NCBI RefSeq assembly: GCF_000758705.1
Contig: NZ_CP009287.1
Location: 248,001 to 312,000 of the forward strand
From: Paenibacillus graminis
GTDB taxonomy: Bacteria > Bacillota > Bacilli > Paenibacillales > Paenibacillaceae
Reading direction: 5' to 3'
Length of the DNA stretch: 64,000 nt
Of the stretch, positions 17,637-26,691 are shown piece by piece. Numbering within the stretch: the first letter of the stretch is position 1; every line of letters begins with the position of its first letter. Below the pieces are notes generated by a model. The model was not told the DNA's origin and ran no database searches. It saw nothing but the letters and a program-made list of their open reading frames with translations. The position numbers were made by a program, and so were the translations under genes.

Positions 17637-18687
17637 ATGACTTACTATTCGACCATTCGGAAAGAATGATTCCTAAGTGACAAACATCTTCGTATTTGCC
17701 CCATTTCAAAACTTCATTCCTCGCAAGTCCTTCAACAATTAATCCTGACTGTTCCATAACTCTTTTAGAACTCAATTTATCCTTTATCGTTGTATTTGAA
17801 TCTCCTCCAGGATGATGATTTGCTGTTCTGATTAAATCGTTTTGGCTTGAACCTTCACCATCTTCCAGCCGGAACGGACTCTCTTCCAGCCTCGTGCAGC
17901 TGCCTGTGGGCTTGCTGTCCTTTATTGCTGTTGTGCTGCCTTTCATCTCCGTTAGGTGCTTCCAATACCGCTTGGGCATCAGCGAGGACCGCAGCCGGTC
18001 GTTCTTGCGCTCGCGGATACCGATGGCGTTATAGAATCCCTTCCACAGGCGGCGGTATTCTTCCTCAGCCGCATCCGGCTCCGGCGGTATCCATTCCTCG
18101 AGCGGAATAATGGCCTGCCGTCCGGGCTGGTGGATAAGGGCCATGCGGTGGGTTTTGTCGTAGATCATGAAGCTCTCGCCGTAGAACCGGTCGCAGAAAT
18201 GATCCTGAATGACGGGCAGTACGAATCCCTTGGGTTCAATGACCGCCGCCATAACCGGTCCATACACAGAAAAGCGCACAAACCCCAGGTACAGATGTGC
18301 CTCCCGCTGGAGCTGCTGAACCGCCTTATGCAGGGTATTAACCGTATCGTCAGCAAGCATGTTCATTACCTTGCGGCCATGGGTGAAGCCGAGGTATAGA
18401 AAATTCAGCAGCAGCAGCTCCTTGTCCGGCGTGCATGACCAGAATCCCAGGCGCACCAGTTCCTCTGCCTCAGGACAGATGCGCAGCGGGAGCGATTTCA
18501 GCACCCGGTCCGCTCTGCTGCGGTCGGTAGCAATCCATTTCGATTCCAGCAGCAGGCCTTGTTCTTCTCCGTCCGAGTGAATGGCGAGCGGGGTTTCCTT
18601 CCACTCATAGCTCTCGAATACACAGCACAGAAGGCCTTCAAAGCTGCCGTCGTAGGTATAGGCCAACGAAGACGTTGTAAACATCAA
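17635..18687 (-). CDS. DUF4130 probable DNA-metabolism protein with an acetyltransferase-like C-terminal remnant
   Basis: Residues 1 to about 250 match the DUF4130 family (TIGR03915-type), which is always found beside a radical-SAM protein of the kind that follows here. The usual end, MPKRYWKHLTEM, is at about 241-252. The reading frame then continues through a low-complexity linker into 52 residues (17635-17793) that look like the C-terminus of a RimJ/RimL-type GNAT acetyltransferase: SSKRVMEQSGLIVEG and KWGKYEDVCHLGIILSEW. The gene overlaps its radical-SAM partner by 4 bases, so they are translationally coupled. The tail is probably the product of a deletion that joined this gene to a neighbouring acetyltransferase gene. 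Biochemical role of the family is not established. Confidence 0.85.
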   Translation of the reverse strand: MMFTTSSLAYTYDGSFEGLLCCVFESYEWKETPLAIHSDGEEQGLLLESKWIATDRSRADRVLKSLPLRICPEAEELVRLGFWSCTPDKELLLLNFLYLGFTHGRKVMNMLADDTVNTLHKAVQQLQREAHLYLGFVRFSVYGPVMAAVIEPKGFVLPVIQDHFCDRFYGESFMIYDKTHRMALIHQPGRQAIIPLEEWIPPEPDAAEEEYRRLWKGFYNAIGIRERKNDRLRSSLMPKRYWKHLTEMKGSTTAIKDSKPTGSCTRLEESPFRLEDGEGSSQNDLIRTANHHPGGDSNTTIKDKLSSKRVMEQSGLIVEGLARNEVLKWGKYEDVCHLGIILSEWSNSKS

Positions 18688-20003
18688 GGCCAGTCTCCTC
18701 TCTTATGCGCCGCTATCCCAGCCGCCGGCAGCGCTGCGAGATCGGAGTCGTTGAAGAGGGTGAGCTGCTCGTACTGCGGCGGCTCTAGCGCGGCAAGCTC
18801 CTGCCCGGACATAAGTGAACGCAGCAGGGTGTGTTCACTTACTTTTAGGCCCTCAAGCATTTTGCCTTTGCAGGTAATGAAGAATTGTGCGCGTTTGAGT
18901 ACCACGCCAAGCTTCTTCAGGGCAGCGAAGTCCAGAGCTCCGGCCCGGCGGGCCTTCACAATCCGCTGTGCACTCCTCACACCGATTCCGGGTACCCGCA
19001 GCAGCTGTTCATATGCAGCACGGTTGATTTCAACCGGGAATTGCTCCCGGTGGTTCACCGCCCAGCTGCATTTAGGGTCCAGCAGGGGATTGAAGTTGGG
19101 TGCTGCTTCATCCAGTAATTCACCCGCCTGAAAGCCGTAGAAGCGCAGCAGCCAATCGGCCTGATAGAGGCGGTGCTCCCGCAGCAGCGGCGGTTTGGTG
19201 TCTAGAGCAGGTAGGAGGGAATGCTCCACCACAGGTGTATAGGCAGAGAAAAACACACGTTTCAAGCCGTACTTCCGGTACAGCCCTTCGGTGAGGGTCA
19301 GAATACGGTAGTCCGTGTCAGGCGTGGCCCCTATAATCATCTGGGTGCTCTGACCGGCTGGAGCGAAGCGGGGGGCGTGGTTATATTTGACGAGATCCGA
19401 TCGGTTCTCGTTAATCTTTTCCTTAATCAGGGACATGGGCTTCAGAATAGAGTTCTTGCTCTTGTCGGGAGCCAGCCGGCCGAGGCTTTCTCTCGAAGGC
19501 AGCTCGATATTGACGCTCATGCGGTCAGCCAGCAAGCCAAGTCTGGACAGCAGCACATCGTCTGCGCCGGGTATCGCCTTCACATGGATGTAGCCCCGAA
19601 AGTGGTAGGTGTTCCTTAGCCGTTCAAGAGCGGCAATCATTTGCTCGGTTGTATAATCGGGACTCCGCATAATCCCGGAGCTGAGAAACAGGCCTTCTAT
19701 GTAATTGCGGCGGTAAAACTGCATGGTCAAATCCGCGAGCTCTTCTGGCGAGAGTGCAGCCCGGCGTGTCTGGTTGGATTTACGGTTCACGCAGTAAGCG
19801 CAGTCGTATATGCATCCGTTGGTCATCAGTACCTTAAGCAGCGAAATGCAGCGTCCGTCTGCTGCAAAGCTGTGGCAAATCCCCATGCTGACTGCATTGC
19901 CCAGGCCGCCGGCCTGGTTCTTACGATCTGAACCGCTGGAGGTGCAGGCGACATCATATTTGGCCGAAGCCGTTAAAATTTCTAGTTTCTCCATCATATC
20001 CAT
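18684..20003 (-). CDS. Putative DNA modification/repair radical SAM protein (TIGR03916-type)
   Basis: 439 residues. The radical-SAM cluster motif is CIYDCAYC with Cys64, Cys68 and Cys71, binding the [4Fe-4S] cluster that cleaves S-adenosylmethionine. Near residue 330-350 a helix-hairpin-helix reads LLRVPGIGVRSAQRIV, a DNA-binding signature, and TGATPDTDYRILTLTE-like sequence lies in the barrel. These features together with the coupled DUF4130 gene fit the family linked in some genomes to uracil-DNA-glycosylase domains. ATG 20003 has GAGGGGG 8 bases upstream. It is first in a two-gene operon. Exact substrate is unknown. Confidence 0.9.
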   Translation of the reverse strand: MDMMEKLEILTASAKYDVACTSSGSDRKNQAGGLGNAVSMGICHSFAADGRCISLLKVLMTNGCIYDCAYCVNRKSNQTRRAALSPEELADLTMQFYRRNYIEGLFLSSGIMRSPDYTTEQMIAALERLRNTYHFRGYIHVKAIPGADDVLLSRLGLLADRMSVNIELPSRESLGRLAPDKSKNSILKPMSLIKEKINENRSDLVKYNHAPRFAPAGQSTQMIIGATPDTDYRILTLTEGLYRKYGLKRVFFSAYTPVVEHSLLPALDTKPPLLREHRLYQADWLLRFYGFQAGELLDEAAPNFNPLLDPKCSWAVNHREQFPVEINRAAYEQLLRVPGIGVRSAQRIVKARRAGALDFAALKKLGVVLKRAQFFITCKGKMLEGLKVSEHTLLRSLMSGQELAALEPPQYEQLTLFNDSDLAALPAAGIAAHKRGDWP

Positions 20004-20192
20004 ACAGAATCCCCCTCATATTGGGAATTATATACCGAACATGTGTTCTTGTCAAAGGTAGATGGAGTGAGTGATGCCGGGCTTTTTTGCGAAAATGTAT
20101 GCGCATTCCTTCTTATGCTATAATAGCAACTAATAGCTAGGAGCATAAACATTATTAGTTGTCATAAATAATAGAACGGGAGTGTTGAGGGG

Positions 20193-20381
20193 ATGAGAGG
20201 GTATAATATTTGGCGTCCATTGATGCTGATTATGGTTGCGCTGCTTACGAGAACATTGGTGAATAGCGTGTGCCTCATGTTTGGAATGTCACCGGATTCG
20301 GCAAGCAGTGTTGCGATGATCGGGATGATTATTGCCGCGCTGGTGATGTATAACCGGATGATGAAGCATCGGAGGAAATAA
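20193..20381 (+). CDS. Small two-helix membrane protein, unknown
   Basis: 62 residues, two hydrophobic helices (about 8-30 and 38-54) around a short loop GMSPDSAS, ending in the basic tail KHRRK, so the N- and C-termini are probably inside. GAGGGG is close to the ATG and GGGAG lies further upstream. I do not recognise the family. It stands alone between the radical-SAM gene and the LuxR regulator. Confidence 0.6.
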   Translation: MRGYNIWRPLMLIMVALLTRTLVNSVCLMFGMSPDSASSVAMIGMIIAALVMYNRMMKHRRK

Positions 20382-20441
20382 CCGAATACGTCCGGCAGTC
20401 TGCATGACCAGGTTTTTTGGAGTTTTCATTTCACCCATGGG

Positions 20442-21521
20442 CTAATTGGAATGATATTGTGAGTATAACAGCCAAATAAGCTCTCTGCGGCTGCTGACGC
20501 CAGCTTTGGTGAAAATGGATTTCAGATGATCCTGTACTGTATATGCAGAGATATGGAGGTATTGGGCAAGCTCCTTGGTGGATTTCCCCTTCGACAGTTG
20601 GTCTACGATTTCTTTCTCGCGTTCCGTCAAGCCATATGCTTCGGTGATCAGGGGGAGCAGCTCTGATGCCTTTGTTGCCGTAAAAGAAACTGCAAGCTGA
20701 ACAAGGCCGGAAGGTCCTTCAAGCTTGCTGGCTGTAAGCGTCAGGAATTGCCCGGTCTCCACTGGAACACAGAGCTTTGCTCCCGGAAAACTGCGGTCTG
20801 GAGTCTTCCCTTCAGCCAACGCTCTTAAGCTGACCGAACGAATGGGGCCGGGTAAGGACTGCGGTGCCTGACGCTCTGTAAGCCGCAGCTTGTCCAGCCA
20901 ATATTTCCCTCCGGAATTAAGGCTTACTGGAACCAACTGCTCATTAAGCACTAGGATGCCTTCCTCCAGTGGCTGCTCAAGGCCAGAGCCGCGCATCCGG
21001 CTGAGAGCCTTTGCTTTTAGCTGGCTGGCTATTAAGGGGCCGGCATCGCTTATTAGTGTTATCTCCTCAGGCTGAAAATAGCCGCCACCCCTTTGGCGGA
21101 ACAGGGTCAAAAACCCCCAGCAAGCGTTCCCTACCTTAAGAACCGCCCTCAGTTCATCCCCAAAACCTGCCTGATGCAGCACCTCACGGTAACGGCGGCT
21201 CCGCATCGGCTGTCCGGCGGTTGCCTCCCATAAGGACCCTGCAGCAACCGGAGCCTGTGCCAGGTCGGTGAATTTGTTGTAGTCGTCATCCAGATACTCA
21301 TTATCCAGGAGATTGCCGTGAATGGCTTCAATGCCCTGTTCAGTCATGGCACCTGTGGTGAGCAGGGTAACAGGATCGACGGACGTACAGCAGGCCGCAT
21401 CAAAAGGCAGCACCGTTCTTAGCCTTGTTAACATGATCTCCCTGTACATCAGAGATGACAGTTCCCGGTCCCCATCCAGTTCCTGAAGAAGTCTGGTAAT
21501 CCGAATAGCTGCTTCTTTCAT
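20442..21521 (-). CDS. LuxR-family transcription regulator with GAF-like sensor
   Basis: 359 residues. The C-terminal LuxR helix-turn-helix (about 295-355) reads LTEREKEIVDQLSKGKSTKELA and HISAYTVQDHLKSIFTK. The N-terminal 200 residues, with WGFLTLFRQRGGGYFQPEEI, resemble a GAF domain of the kind seen in single-component LuxR proteins. The ATG at 21521 has AGGGAGGG 8 bases upstream; the longer frame begins inside that site. It is divergent from the saccharopine-dehydrogenase-like gene and is a natural candidate to control it. Confidence 0.85.
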   Translation of the reverse strand: MKEAAIRITRLLQELDGDRELSSLMYREIMLTRLRTVLPFDAACCTSVDPVTLLTTGAMTEQGIEAIHGNLLDNEYLDDDYNKFTDLAQAPVAAGSLWEATAGQPMRSRRYREVLHQAGFGDELRAVLKVGNACWGFLTLFRQRGGGYFQPEEITLISDAGPLIASQLKAKALSRMRGSGLEQPLEEGILVLNEQLVPVSLNSGGKYWLDKLRLTERQAPQSLPGPIRSVSLRALAEGKTPDRSFPGAKLCVPVETGQFLTLTASKLEGPSGLVQLAVSFTATKASELLPLITEAYGLTEREKEIVDQLSKGKSTKELAQYLHISAYTVQDHLKSIFTKAGVSSRRELIWLLYSQYHSN

Positions 21522-21641
21522 GATGCCGCCCTCCCTAAATCCCATAAATGTGGGATAGTGTATTTGATGTCCGGTCCTGATAATTGAGAATAGTTCTTAT
21601 TATATCTGATGGTAACCGATCATCAAAATGGAGGGTTTGCT

Positions 21642-21695
21642 ATGAAAGACGGTATGGGCCGCATGGATAGCTGCTGCAGGAGGAGCGCGGAATGA
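21642..21695 (+). CDS. 17-residue leader ORF coupled to the next gene
   Basis: ATG at 21642 with GGAGGG at 21630-21635, then MKDGMGRMDSCCRRSAE and TGA (21693-21695), which overlaps the ATG (21692) of the downstream gene as ATGA. Its tail holds AGGAGG, the ribosome site of the next gene. This looks like translational coupling, but so short an ORF could be chance. Confidence 0.4.
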   Translation: MKDGMGRMDSCCRRSAE

Positions 21696-22810
21696 GAACA
21701 GATATTGTTGTGATTGGCGGATATGGCCATGTGGGGGCACAAATCTGCTTGCTGCTGAGTGACAGGTTTCCGGGCGTCGTCTATGCGGCAGGCAGAAGTC
21801 TGGATCGTGCGGAGCAGTTCTGCAAGAGCACCGGAGGCAGAGTTAGTCCGTTACAAATGGATGCCGCCGAAGCTTTTTCCGCAGAAAAAATGCGCGGCGT
21901 TAAAATGGTGATAATGTGTCTGGATCAGCAGGACAGCTCTTTTGCAGAGACTTGCCTGACCGGGGGGATTCATTATATTGATATTACGGCGAATCTTGCG
22001 TTTTTCGGACAAATGGCGCGCCTTAACCAATCTGGCAATAAGGTTGGAGCAACTGCGGTACTCAGTGTAGGGCTGGCCCCGGGGCTGACCAATTTGCTTG
22101 CGGGCGAGGCAAGGCTGATGATGGATGAGGTTCAGCAGCTGGATATTGCCATAATGCTCGGGCTGGGCGACAGCCACGGACAGGCAGCCATAGAATGGAC
22201 CGTTGACAACCTCTCTGCGCGGTTTGAAATCTTGCAGGATGGCAAGATGGCCAATGTAGACAGCTTTACCGGTGCCAAAAGAACAGATTGGGGTGCAGGC
22301 CTTGGAATACGCCGGGCCTACCGTTTCCCCTTCTCCGACCAGCTGATTCTGCCGCAGACATTAGGCATCCCTTCGGTGTCTACCCGCCTATGCTTTGACT
22401 CCCGGGCGGCTACCGGCGGGATAGCATTGCTCCAGAAGCTTGGGCTGCTCCGCTGGCTCAGGCGCGGACGTTTGCGTGCGGCGGCTGTGCGTTCTTTTGG
22501 CAAAATCCGCTGCGGTACAGAACGTTATGCCATCAAGGTGGAGGCAACAGGTCTGAAGAATGGGGCAAAAGCAACCGCTGAGTATGTAATACAGGGCTTC
22601 CGGGAATCGGCGGTCACGGCTCAAGTGGCTGCCATTGCAGCCGGGGCTGTGTACAGTAATGGCAGCGGCACACCGGGAATTTATCATTTGGAGCAGCTGC
22701 TCCGGGTCCGGATGGGCGAAGACCGTATTTCGCTCTACTTGCCGGGTAAAGAGAGTGAGGGGGTGGAAGAGATTACAGGTCTGTATTGCTGGTCAAGGGT
22801 TTCTGTATAG
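21692..22810 (+). CDS. Saccharopine dehydrogenase-like NAD(P)-binding protein
   Basis: 372 residues. The N-terminal Rossmann fold is marked by IVVIGGYGHVGAQICLLL (residues about 3-20), and the family hallmark VLSVGLAPGLTNLLAGEA lies at about 127-144. These proteins are oxidoreductases related to saccharopine reductase; in many the substrate is unknown. The ATG at 21692 has AGGAGG 7 bases upstream. It is monocistronic apart from the tiny leader ORF, and divergent from a LuxR regulator. Confidence 0.88.
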   Translation: MRTDIVVIGGYGHVGAQICLLLSDRFPGVVYAAGRSLDRAEQFCKSTGGRVSPLQMDAAEAFSAEKMRGVKMVIMCLDQQDSSFAETCLTGGIHYIDITANLAFFGQMARLNQSGNKVGATAVLSVGLAPGLTNLLAGEARLMMDEVQQLDIAIMLGLGDSHGQAAIEWTVDNLSARFEILQDGKMANVDSFTGAKRTDWGAGLGIRRAYRFPFSDQLILPQTLGIPSVSTRLCFDSRAATGGIALLQKLGLLRWLRRGRLRAAAVRSFGKIRCGTERYAIKVEATGLKNGAKATAEYVIQGFRESAVTAQVAAIAAGAVYSNGSGTPGIYHLEQLLRVRMGEDRISLYLPGKESEGVEEITGLYCWSRVSV

Positions 22811-22998
22811 ATAACGTGGCAGAGGGGAAGATCAGATACTTACAGAGCGATAGAGTACAATACCTTTGCTTCTCGAAAGTGGATTCATTATAGTAATAGA
22901 TATGCATAGGTTCGCAAAATCTTAGAGATTTCGGAAGGGGCAGGGCCTTCTATAGAACCTGCACTGGATAGGCAAATGACAATCAGGAGGAAAAGAAA

Positions 22999-25785
22999 TT
23001 GACTACACAGTATTTAGGAGTTCCATTAGAAGGCTTTGCAGAATTCAGCCGGACTGTAGGTGCAGAAGGCGCGGTGCTGCTGAGCAATGAAGGCCAGGTG
23101 CTTCCGCTGCGGGATGGTGAAACCGTTTCGGTGTTTGGCAGAACCCAGGTGAATTATTATCGCAGCGGCACAGGTTCGGGCGGGAGTGTACGTGTCTCCT
23201 ACACCACCAACCTGCTGGCTGGGCTGCGCAGCAAAAAGAACCTTGCTGTCAACGAAGAGCTGGCGGCGGTCTATGAGAAGTGGATCGAGCACAATCCCTT
23301 TGACAACGGCGGCGGGGCCTGGGCGGCAGAGCCGTGGAATCAGCAGGAAATGCCTCTGACCGATGAACTGGTAGCCCAGGCCAGAAGCAAGTCGGATAAG
23401 GCGGTTATTATCATCGGACGCACAGCAGGGGAAGATCAGGATAACGCCGATGCGCCGGGAAGCTACCAGTTAACGGCGGACGAGCAGACGATGCTGAAGC
23501 AGGTAACGGCTTATTTTGAGCAAACCATCGTCGTGCTGAATGTGTCGAATATTATGGATATGAGCTGGCTGAATGATACCAGCTATGTGCATCCTATTCC
23601 TTGTGTGATTTACTCCTGGCATGGCGGGATGGAGGGAGGCAATGCCATTGCCGACGTGCTGTCCGGAGAAGTGACGCCAAGTGGTAAATTAACCGATACC
23701 ATCGCGTATTCCATCAACGATTATCCTTCAACTGCAAATTACGGCAATGAGTTCAAAAACTTCTATCAGGAAGATATCTATGTGGGCTACCGTTATTTCG
23801 AAACCTTCTGCCCGGAAAAGGTTCAGTTCGAGTTCGGCTACGGGATATCTTATACCACCTTCAATATCGAGCCGGAAGAAGCCAAGCTGGTCAGCCGGGA
23901 CAGTAAGAAGTATGTTGAAATCGCGGTGAACGTAACCAATACAGGAACCGTTTATGCCGGAAAAGAGGTTGTCCAGGTCTATTACGAAGCACCGCAAGGC
24001 AAGCTGGGACAACCGGCCAAAGTGCTGGCGGCATTCGGCAAAACCGGGGTCCTCCAGCCGGGTGAGTCGCAGCGCCTCCTTGTGAGCTTCCCGGTTCACT
24101 CGATGGCCTCTTATGATGACGCCGGTGTGACCGGGCATCCTTCTGCTTATGTGCTGGAAGCGGGGACCTACCGTATTTATGCAGGATGCAGCATCAAGAA
24201 ACTGGCGGAAGTGCAGGTAGAGGGACGCAGCGGATATGTGCTGGATGCTCTTGAGGTGGCTGAACAGCTGCAAGAGGCGCTGGCGCCAACCGAAAGCTTT
24301 ACGCGGATGAAGCCGGGCGCCCGGAAGGAAGACGGCTCCTACGAACTGCTCTATGTTGACGTACCCACACGCAAGGTTTCGATGAAAGAGCGGATTGAGC
24401 AGAATCTGCCCGCAACGCTTGAACAGACCGGCAATCAAGGCTATACCTTAAGGGATGTCCGTGATGGAAAAGTAGACATGACCGCCTTCATCGCGCAACT
24501 GAGCGACCAGGATCTGGCCGTCATCGTCAGAGGGGAAGGGATGAGCAGTCCGCTGGTTACACCGGGGACGGCTTCGGCTTTTGGCGGGGTCAGCGACCAG
24601 TTGTTCAACTACGGGATTCCGGTAGCTTGTACGGCAGACGGCCCTTCCGGGATCCGGATGGACAGCGGACACAAGGCAACTCAGGTTCCAATCGGTACAC
24701 TGCTTGCAGCTACCTGGAATGCCGAGCTGGTTGAAGAGCTGTATGTTATGGAAGGCCAGGAGCTGGTCAGAAACGGTGTGGACACTTTGCTCGGGCCGGG
24801 ACTGAATATCCGCCGCAGTCCGCTTAACGGGCGCAACTTTGAGTATTTTTCGGAGGACCCGCTGATTTCCGGGGTTTTTGCGGCAGCATGCACGCGCGGG
24901 ATTATGAGAGGCGGTTCTAATGCCACCCTCAAGCACTTTGCCTGCAATAACCAGGAGAAGCACCGCAGCAAGGTGGATGCCATCGTATCTGAACGCGCTG
25001 TCCGTGAGATTTATCTGAAGGGCTTTGAGATTGCAGTAAAAGAGGGTGGGGCCAACTCGGTCATGACCTCCTATAATCCGATTAACGGACATTGGGCCGC
25101 TTCGAACTATGACTTGAACACTACGATCCTACGCGGAGAATGGGGTTTCCAGGGCATCGTGATGACCGACTGGTGGGCAATCATGAATGATGTTGTGGAT
25201 GGGGGACCGGCAGACCGCAAGAACACAAACTGGATGGTCCGTGCTCAAAATGACTTATACATGGTAGTAAGCAACTATGGCTCCGAAGTCAATGCCTATG
25301 ATGACAATACGCTGGATTCGCTGGACAATGGCACGCTGACCCGGGGCGAACTGCAGCGCTCAGCGATGAATATCTGCCGATTCATTATGAATGCGCCAGT
25401 ATTCTCAAGACCGCATGTGAGTGAGGAAACGGTCGAGAGCTTCAAGGCCAACCTGACTCTTTCAGCTGAACAGGCACAGTCGCTGGCCCACAATGCACAG
25501 GTGAAGCCGGATGCAGCCGGGCGGGCTGTTATCAATGTGGAACAAGCCGGGGAGTACCGGATTATCGTGGGCATCATGAGCACCGAAACGGAATTGGCGC
25601 AGAGTGCATGTAATGTGACACTGAACGATCAGATGCTGGCCACTATTCAGACGAACGGTACGGACGGCAGATGGATCAGACAGAAGCTGGTGAAGGTCCG
25701 GCTGGAAGCCGGCCTGTATGAAATGAAGCTGGATTTCGTTAAGCCGGGCTTGCAGATTGACTGGATTGAATTCAAATTATTGTAG
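22999..25785 (+). CDS. Glycoside hydrolase family 3, domain-permuted beta-glucosidase type
   Basis: 928 residues. The order is reversed relative to common GH3 enzymes. It begins with the alpha/beta sandwich domain (GAVLLSNEGQVLPL at about 24-37, DNADAPGSYQL), then a fibronectin-III-like domain (about 295-410, GKEVVQVYYEAP). After that comes the (beta/alpha)8 domain (about 490-770), with GPGLNIRRSPLNGRNFEYFSED in part, KHFACNNQE with Lys645-His646, and the nucleophile Asp724 in VMTDWW. The last 100 residues look like a carbohydrate-binding beta-sandwich. No signal peptide is visible, so it acts in the cytoplasm on imported beta-glycosides. Start TTG at 22999 has AGGAGG 8 bases upstream. The 188-base upstream gap shows no clear operator. 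Confidence 0.93.
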   Translation: MTTQYLGVPLEGFAEFSRTVGAEGAVLLSNEGQVLPLRDGETVSVFGRTQVNYYRSGTGSGGSVRVSYTTNLLAGLRSKKNLAVNEELAAVYEKWIEHNPFDNGGGAWAAEPWNQQEMPLTDELVAQARSKSDKAVIIIGRTAGEDQDNADAPGSYQLTADEQTMLKQVTAYFEQTIVVLNVSNIMDMSWLNDTSYVHPIPCVIYSWHGGMEGGNAIADVLSGEVTPSGKLTDTIAYSINDYPSTANYGNEFKNFYQEDIYVGYRYFETFCPEKVQFEFGYGISYTTFNIEPEEAKLVSRDSKKYVEIAVNVTNTGTVYAGKEVVQVYYEAPQGKLGQPAKVLAAFGKTGVLQPGESQRLLVSFPVHSMASYDDAGVTGHPSAYVLEAGTYRIYAGCSIKKLAEVQVEGRSGYVLDALEVAEQLQEALAPTESFTRMKPGARKEDGSYELLYVDVPTRKVSMKERIEQNLPATLEQTGNQGYTLRDVRDGKVDMTAFIAQLSDQDLAVIVRGEGMSSPLVTPGTASAFGGVSDQLFNYGIPVACTADGPSGIRMDSGHKATQVPIGTLLAATWNAELVEELYVMEGQELVRNGVDTLLGPGLNIRRSPLNGRNFEYFSEDPLISGVFAAACTRGIMRGGSNATLKHFACNNQEKHRSKVDAIVSERAVREIYLKGFEIAVKEGGANSVMTSYNPINGHWAASNYDLNTTILRGEWGFQGIVMTDWWAIMNDVVDGGPADRKNTNWMVRAQNDLYMVVSNYGSEVNAYDDNTLDSLDNGTLTRGELQRSAMNICRFIMNAPVFSRPHVSEETVESFKANLTLSAEQAQSLAHNAQVKPDAAGRAVINVEQAGEYRIIVGIMSTETELAQSACNVTLNDQMLATIQTNGTDGRWIRQKLVKVRLEAGLYEMKLDFVKPGLQIDWIEFKLL

Positions 25786-25830
25786 TGCAAGTGTTCATCA
25801 TATTTAAGAGTTAAGATAATCAGCATGGAG

Positions 25831-25868
25831 AAAAAACGGCCTCGCTATTACAGCAAGGCCGTTTTTAT
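25831..25868 (+). terminator. Terminator after the GH3 gene
   Basis: AAAAAACGGCCT (from 25831) and AGGCCGTTTTT pair around CGCTATTACAGCA, with T-rich sequence after it. Confidence 0.9.
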
Positions 25869-25945
25869 TTTTGGGGCCAGAGGGATTTGGAGATATTTGT
25901 CGAATTAGCTTAGGTATAGCTTGCATGTGAAGGAGGTGAATCCCG

Positions 25946-26002
25946 GTGCCGCTGGTGAAGTCTTCGGCAGGCATACGGGAGAGGCAATGTGGAACTGGCT
26001 GA
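25946..26002 (+). other. Possible 18-residue leader ORF before the guanylate-kinase-like gene
   Basis: GTG at 25946 has the strongest ribosome site of the region, AAGGAGGTG (25930-25938), 7 bases upstream. Its frame, MPLVKSSAGIRERQCGTG, stops at 26002, 13 bases past the ATG (25987) proposed for the main gene. It may couple translation, or may only be an artefact of a strong site serving a longer protein. Confidence 0.25.
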
Positions 26003-26631
26003 GAACACCCAAAGCACTGGTGGCCGAGCAGGAGAGTGTGGACCAACTTGCGGAGACGCCAGCAGAAACCTTCGATCCCAAAATTGTTATCATAACCGGA
26101 ACAAGCGGTGCAGGGCGGAAGCGTACGGCCAAAGAGCTTAGTGCCGCTCTTGGAATCCCTTATGTCATCCCCTATACTACACGTGCGATTCGTTCTCAGG
26201 AGCGGGACGGGGAGCATTATCATTTCATCTCTGAGGGTGACTTTCAAGCAATGGCCGATAAGCATGCCTTCATCCAGTCAGTCCATTTAGAGCGGGGGCG
26301 CTATGGCATTGCAGAGGTTGAGCTTGTGAAGGGTCTGGAACAGCATAATGCTGTCATTGTTGTGGTGAATCATGAAGGTGTCAGGGCATTTCGGGAGAAA
26401 TACGGCGAGGATGCCTTGCGGATTTTTATATACGTGACGAAGAAGGATATCCAGCTGCGGCTGGAACGGGAAGCAGCTCCGTTTGACCTGATAGATGAGT
26501 ACTTGGGAAATTATACGGAGCAAGTAGTCTATAAAAGAGAATCGGAGTTTTTAATTCAAAATATGGACCCGGAAGTCACGGTCCAGAGAATCAAGGAGTT
26601 TGTGGAGACGAGAATATCAAGGCAGATTTAG
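25987..26631 (+). CDS. Guanylate kinase-like protein
   Basis: About 214 residues. The fold is that of guanylate kinase: P-loop ITGTSGAGRKRTAKEL, GMP-binding YTTRAIRSQERDGEHYHFIS, and lid ERGRYGI. The Walker lysine position reads R-K-R-T rather than the usual G-K-G/S-T, so activity is doubtful. It may be a kinase paralogue of regulatory type rather than the housekeeping Gmk. Start: the frame runs open to TTG 25921, which would place the AAGGAGGTG inside the coding region; ATG 25987 has GGGAG about 5 bases upstream and begins MWNWLRTPK. It is monocistronic and ends in a strong terminator. Confidence 0.8.
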   Translation: MWNWLRTPKALVAEQESVDQLAETPAETFDPKIVIITGTSGAGRKRTAKELSAALGIPYVIPYTTRAIRSQERDGEHYHFISEGDFQAMADKHAFIQSVHLERGRYGIAEVELVKGLEQHNAVIVVVNHEGVRAFREKYGEDALRIFIYVTKKDIQLRLEREAAPFDLIDEYLGNYTEQVVYKRESEFLIQNMDPEVTVQRIKEFVETRISRQI

Positions 26632-26648
26632 AGTGTGCAACCAGATAT

Positions 26649-26691
26649 AAACGGCAAGAAGGCACCCTTAGAGGGTGCCTTCTTGCCGTTT
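26649..26691 (+). terminator. Terminator hairpin, 20-base perfect stem; group II intron insertion target
   Basis: Arms 26649-26668 and 26672-26691 are perfect complements around a 3-base loop. The intron starts 2 bases later at 26694, which is how class C group II introns choose sites. Confidence 0.93.

Noticed and set aside
23728..24438. 236-residue minus-strand frame inside the GH3 gene
   Set aside because: Antisense to a gene with all catalytic motifs; no recognisable domain.
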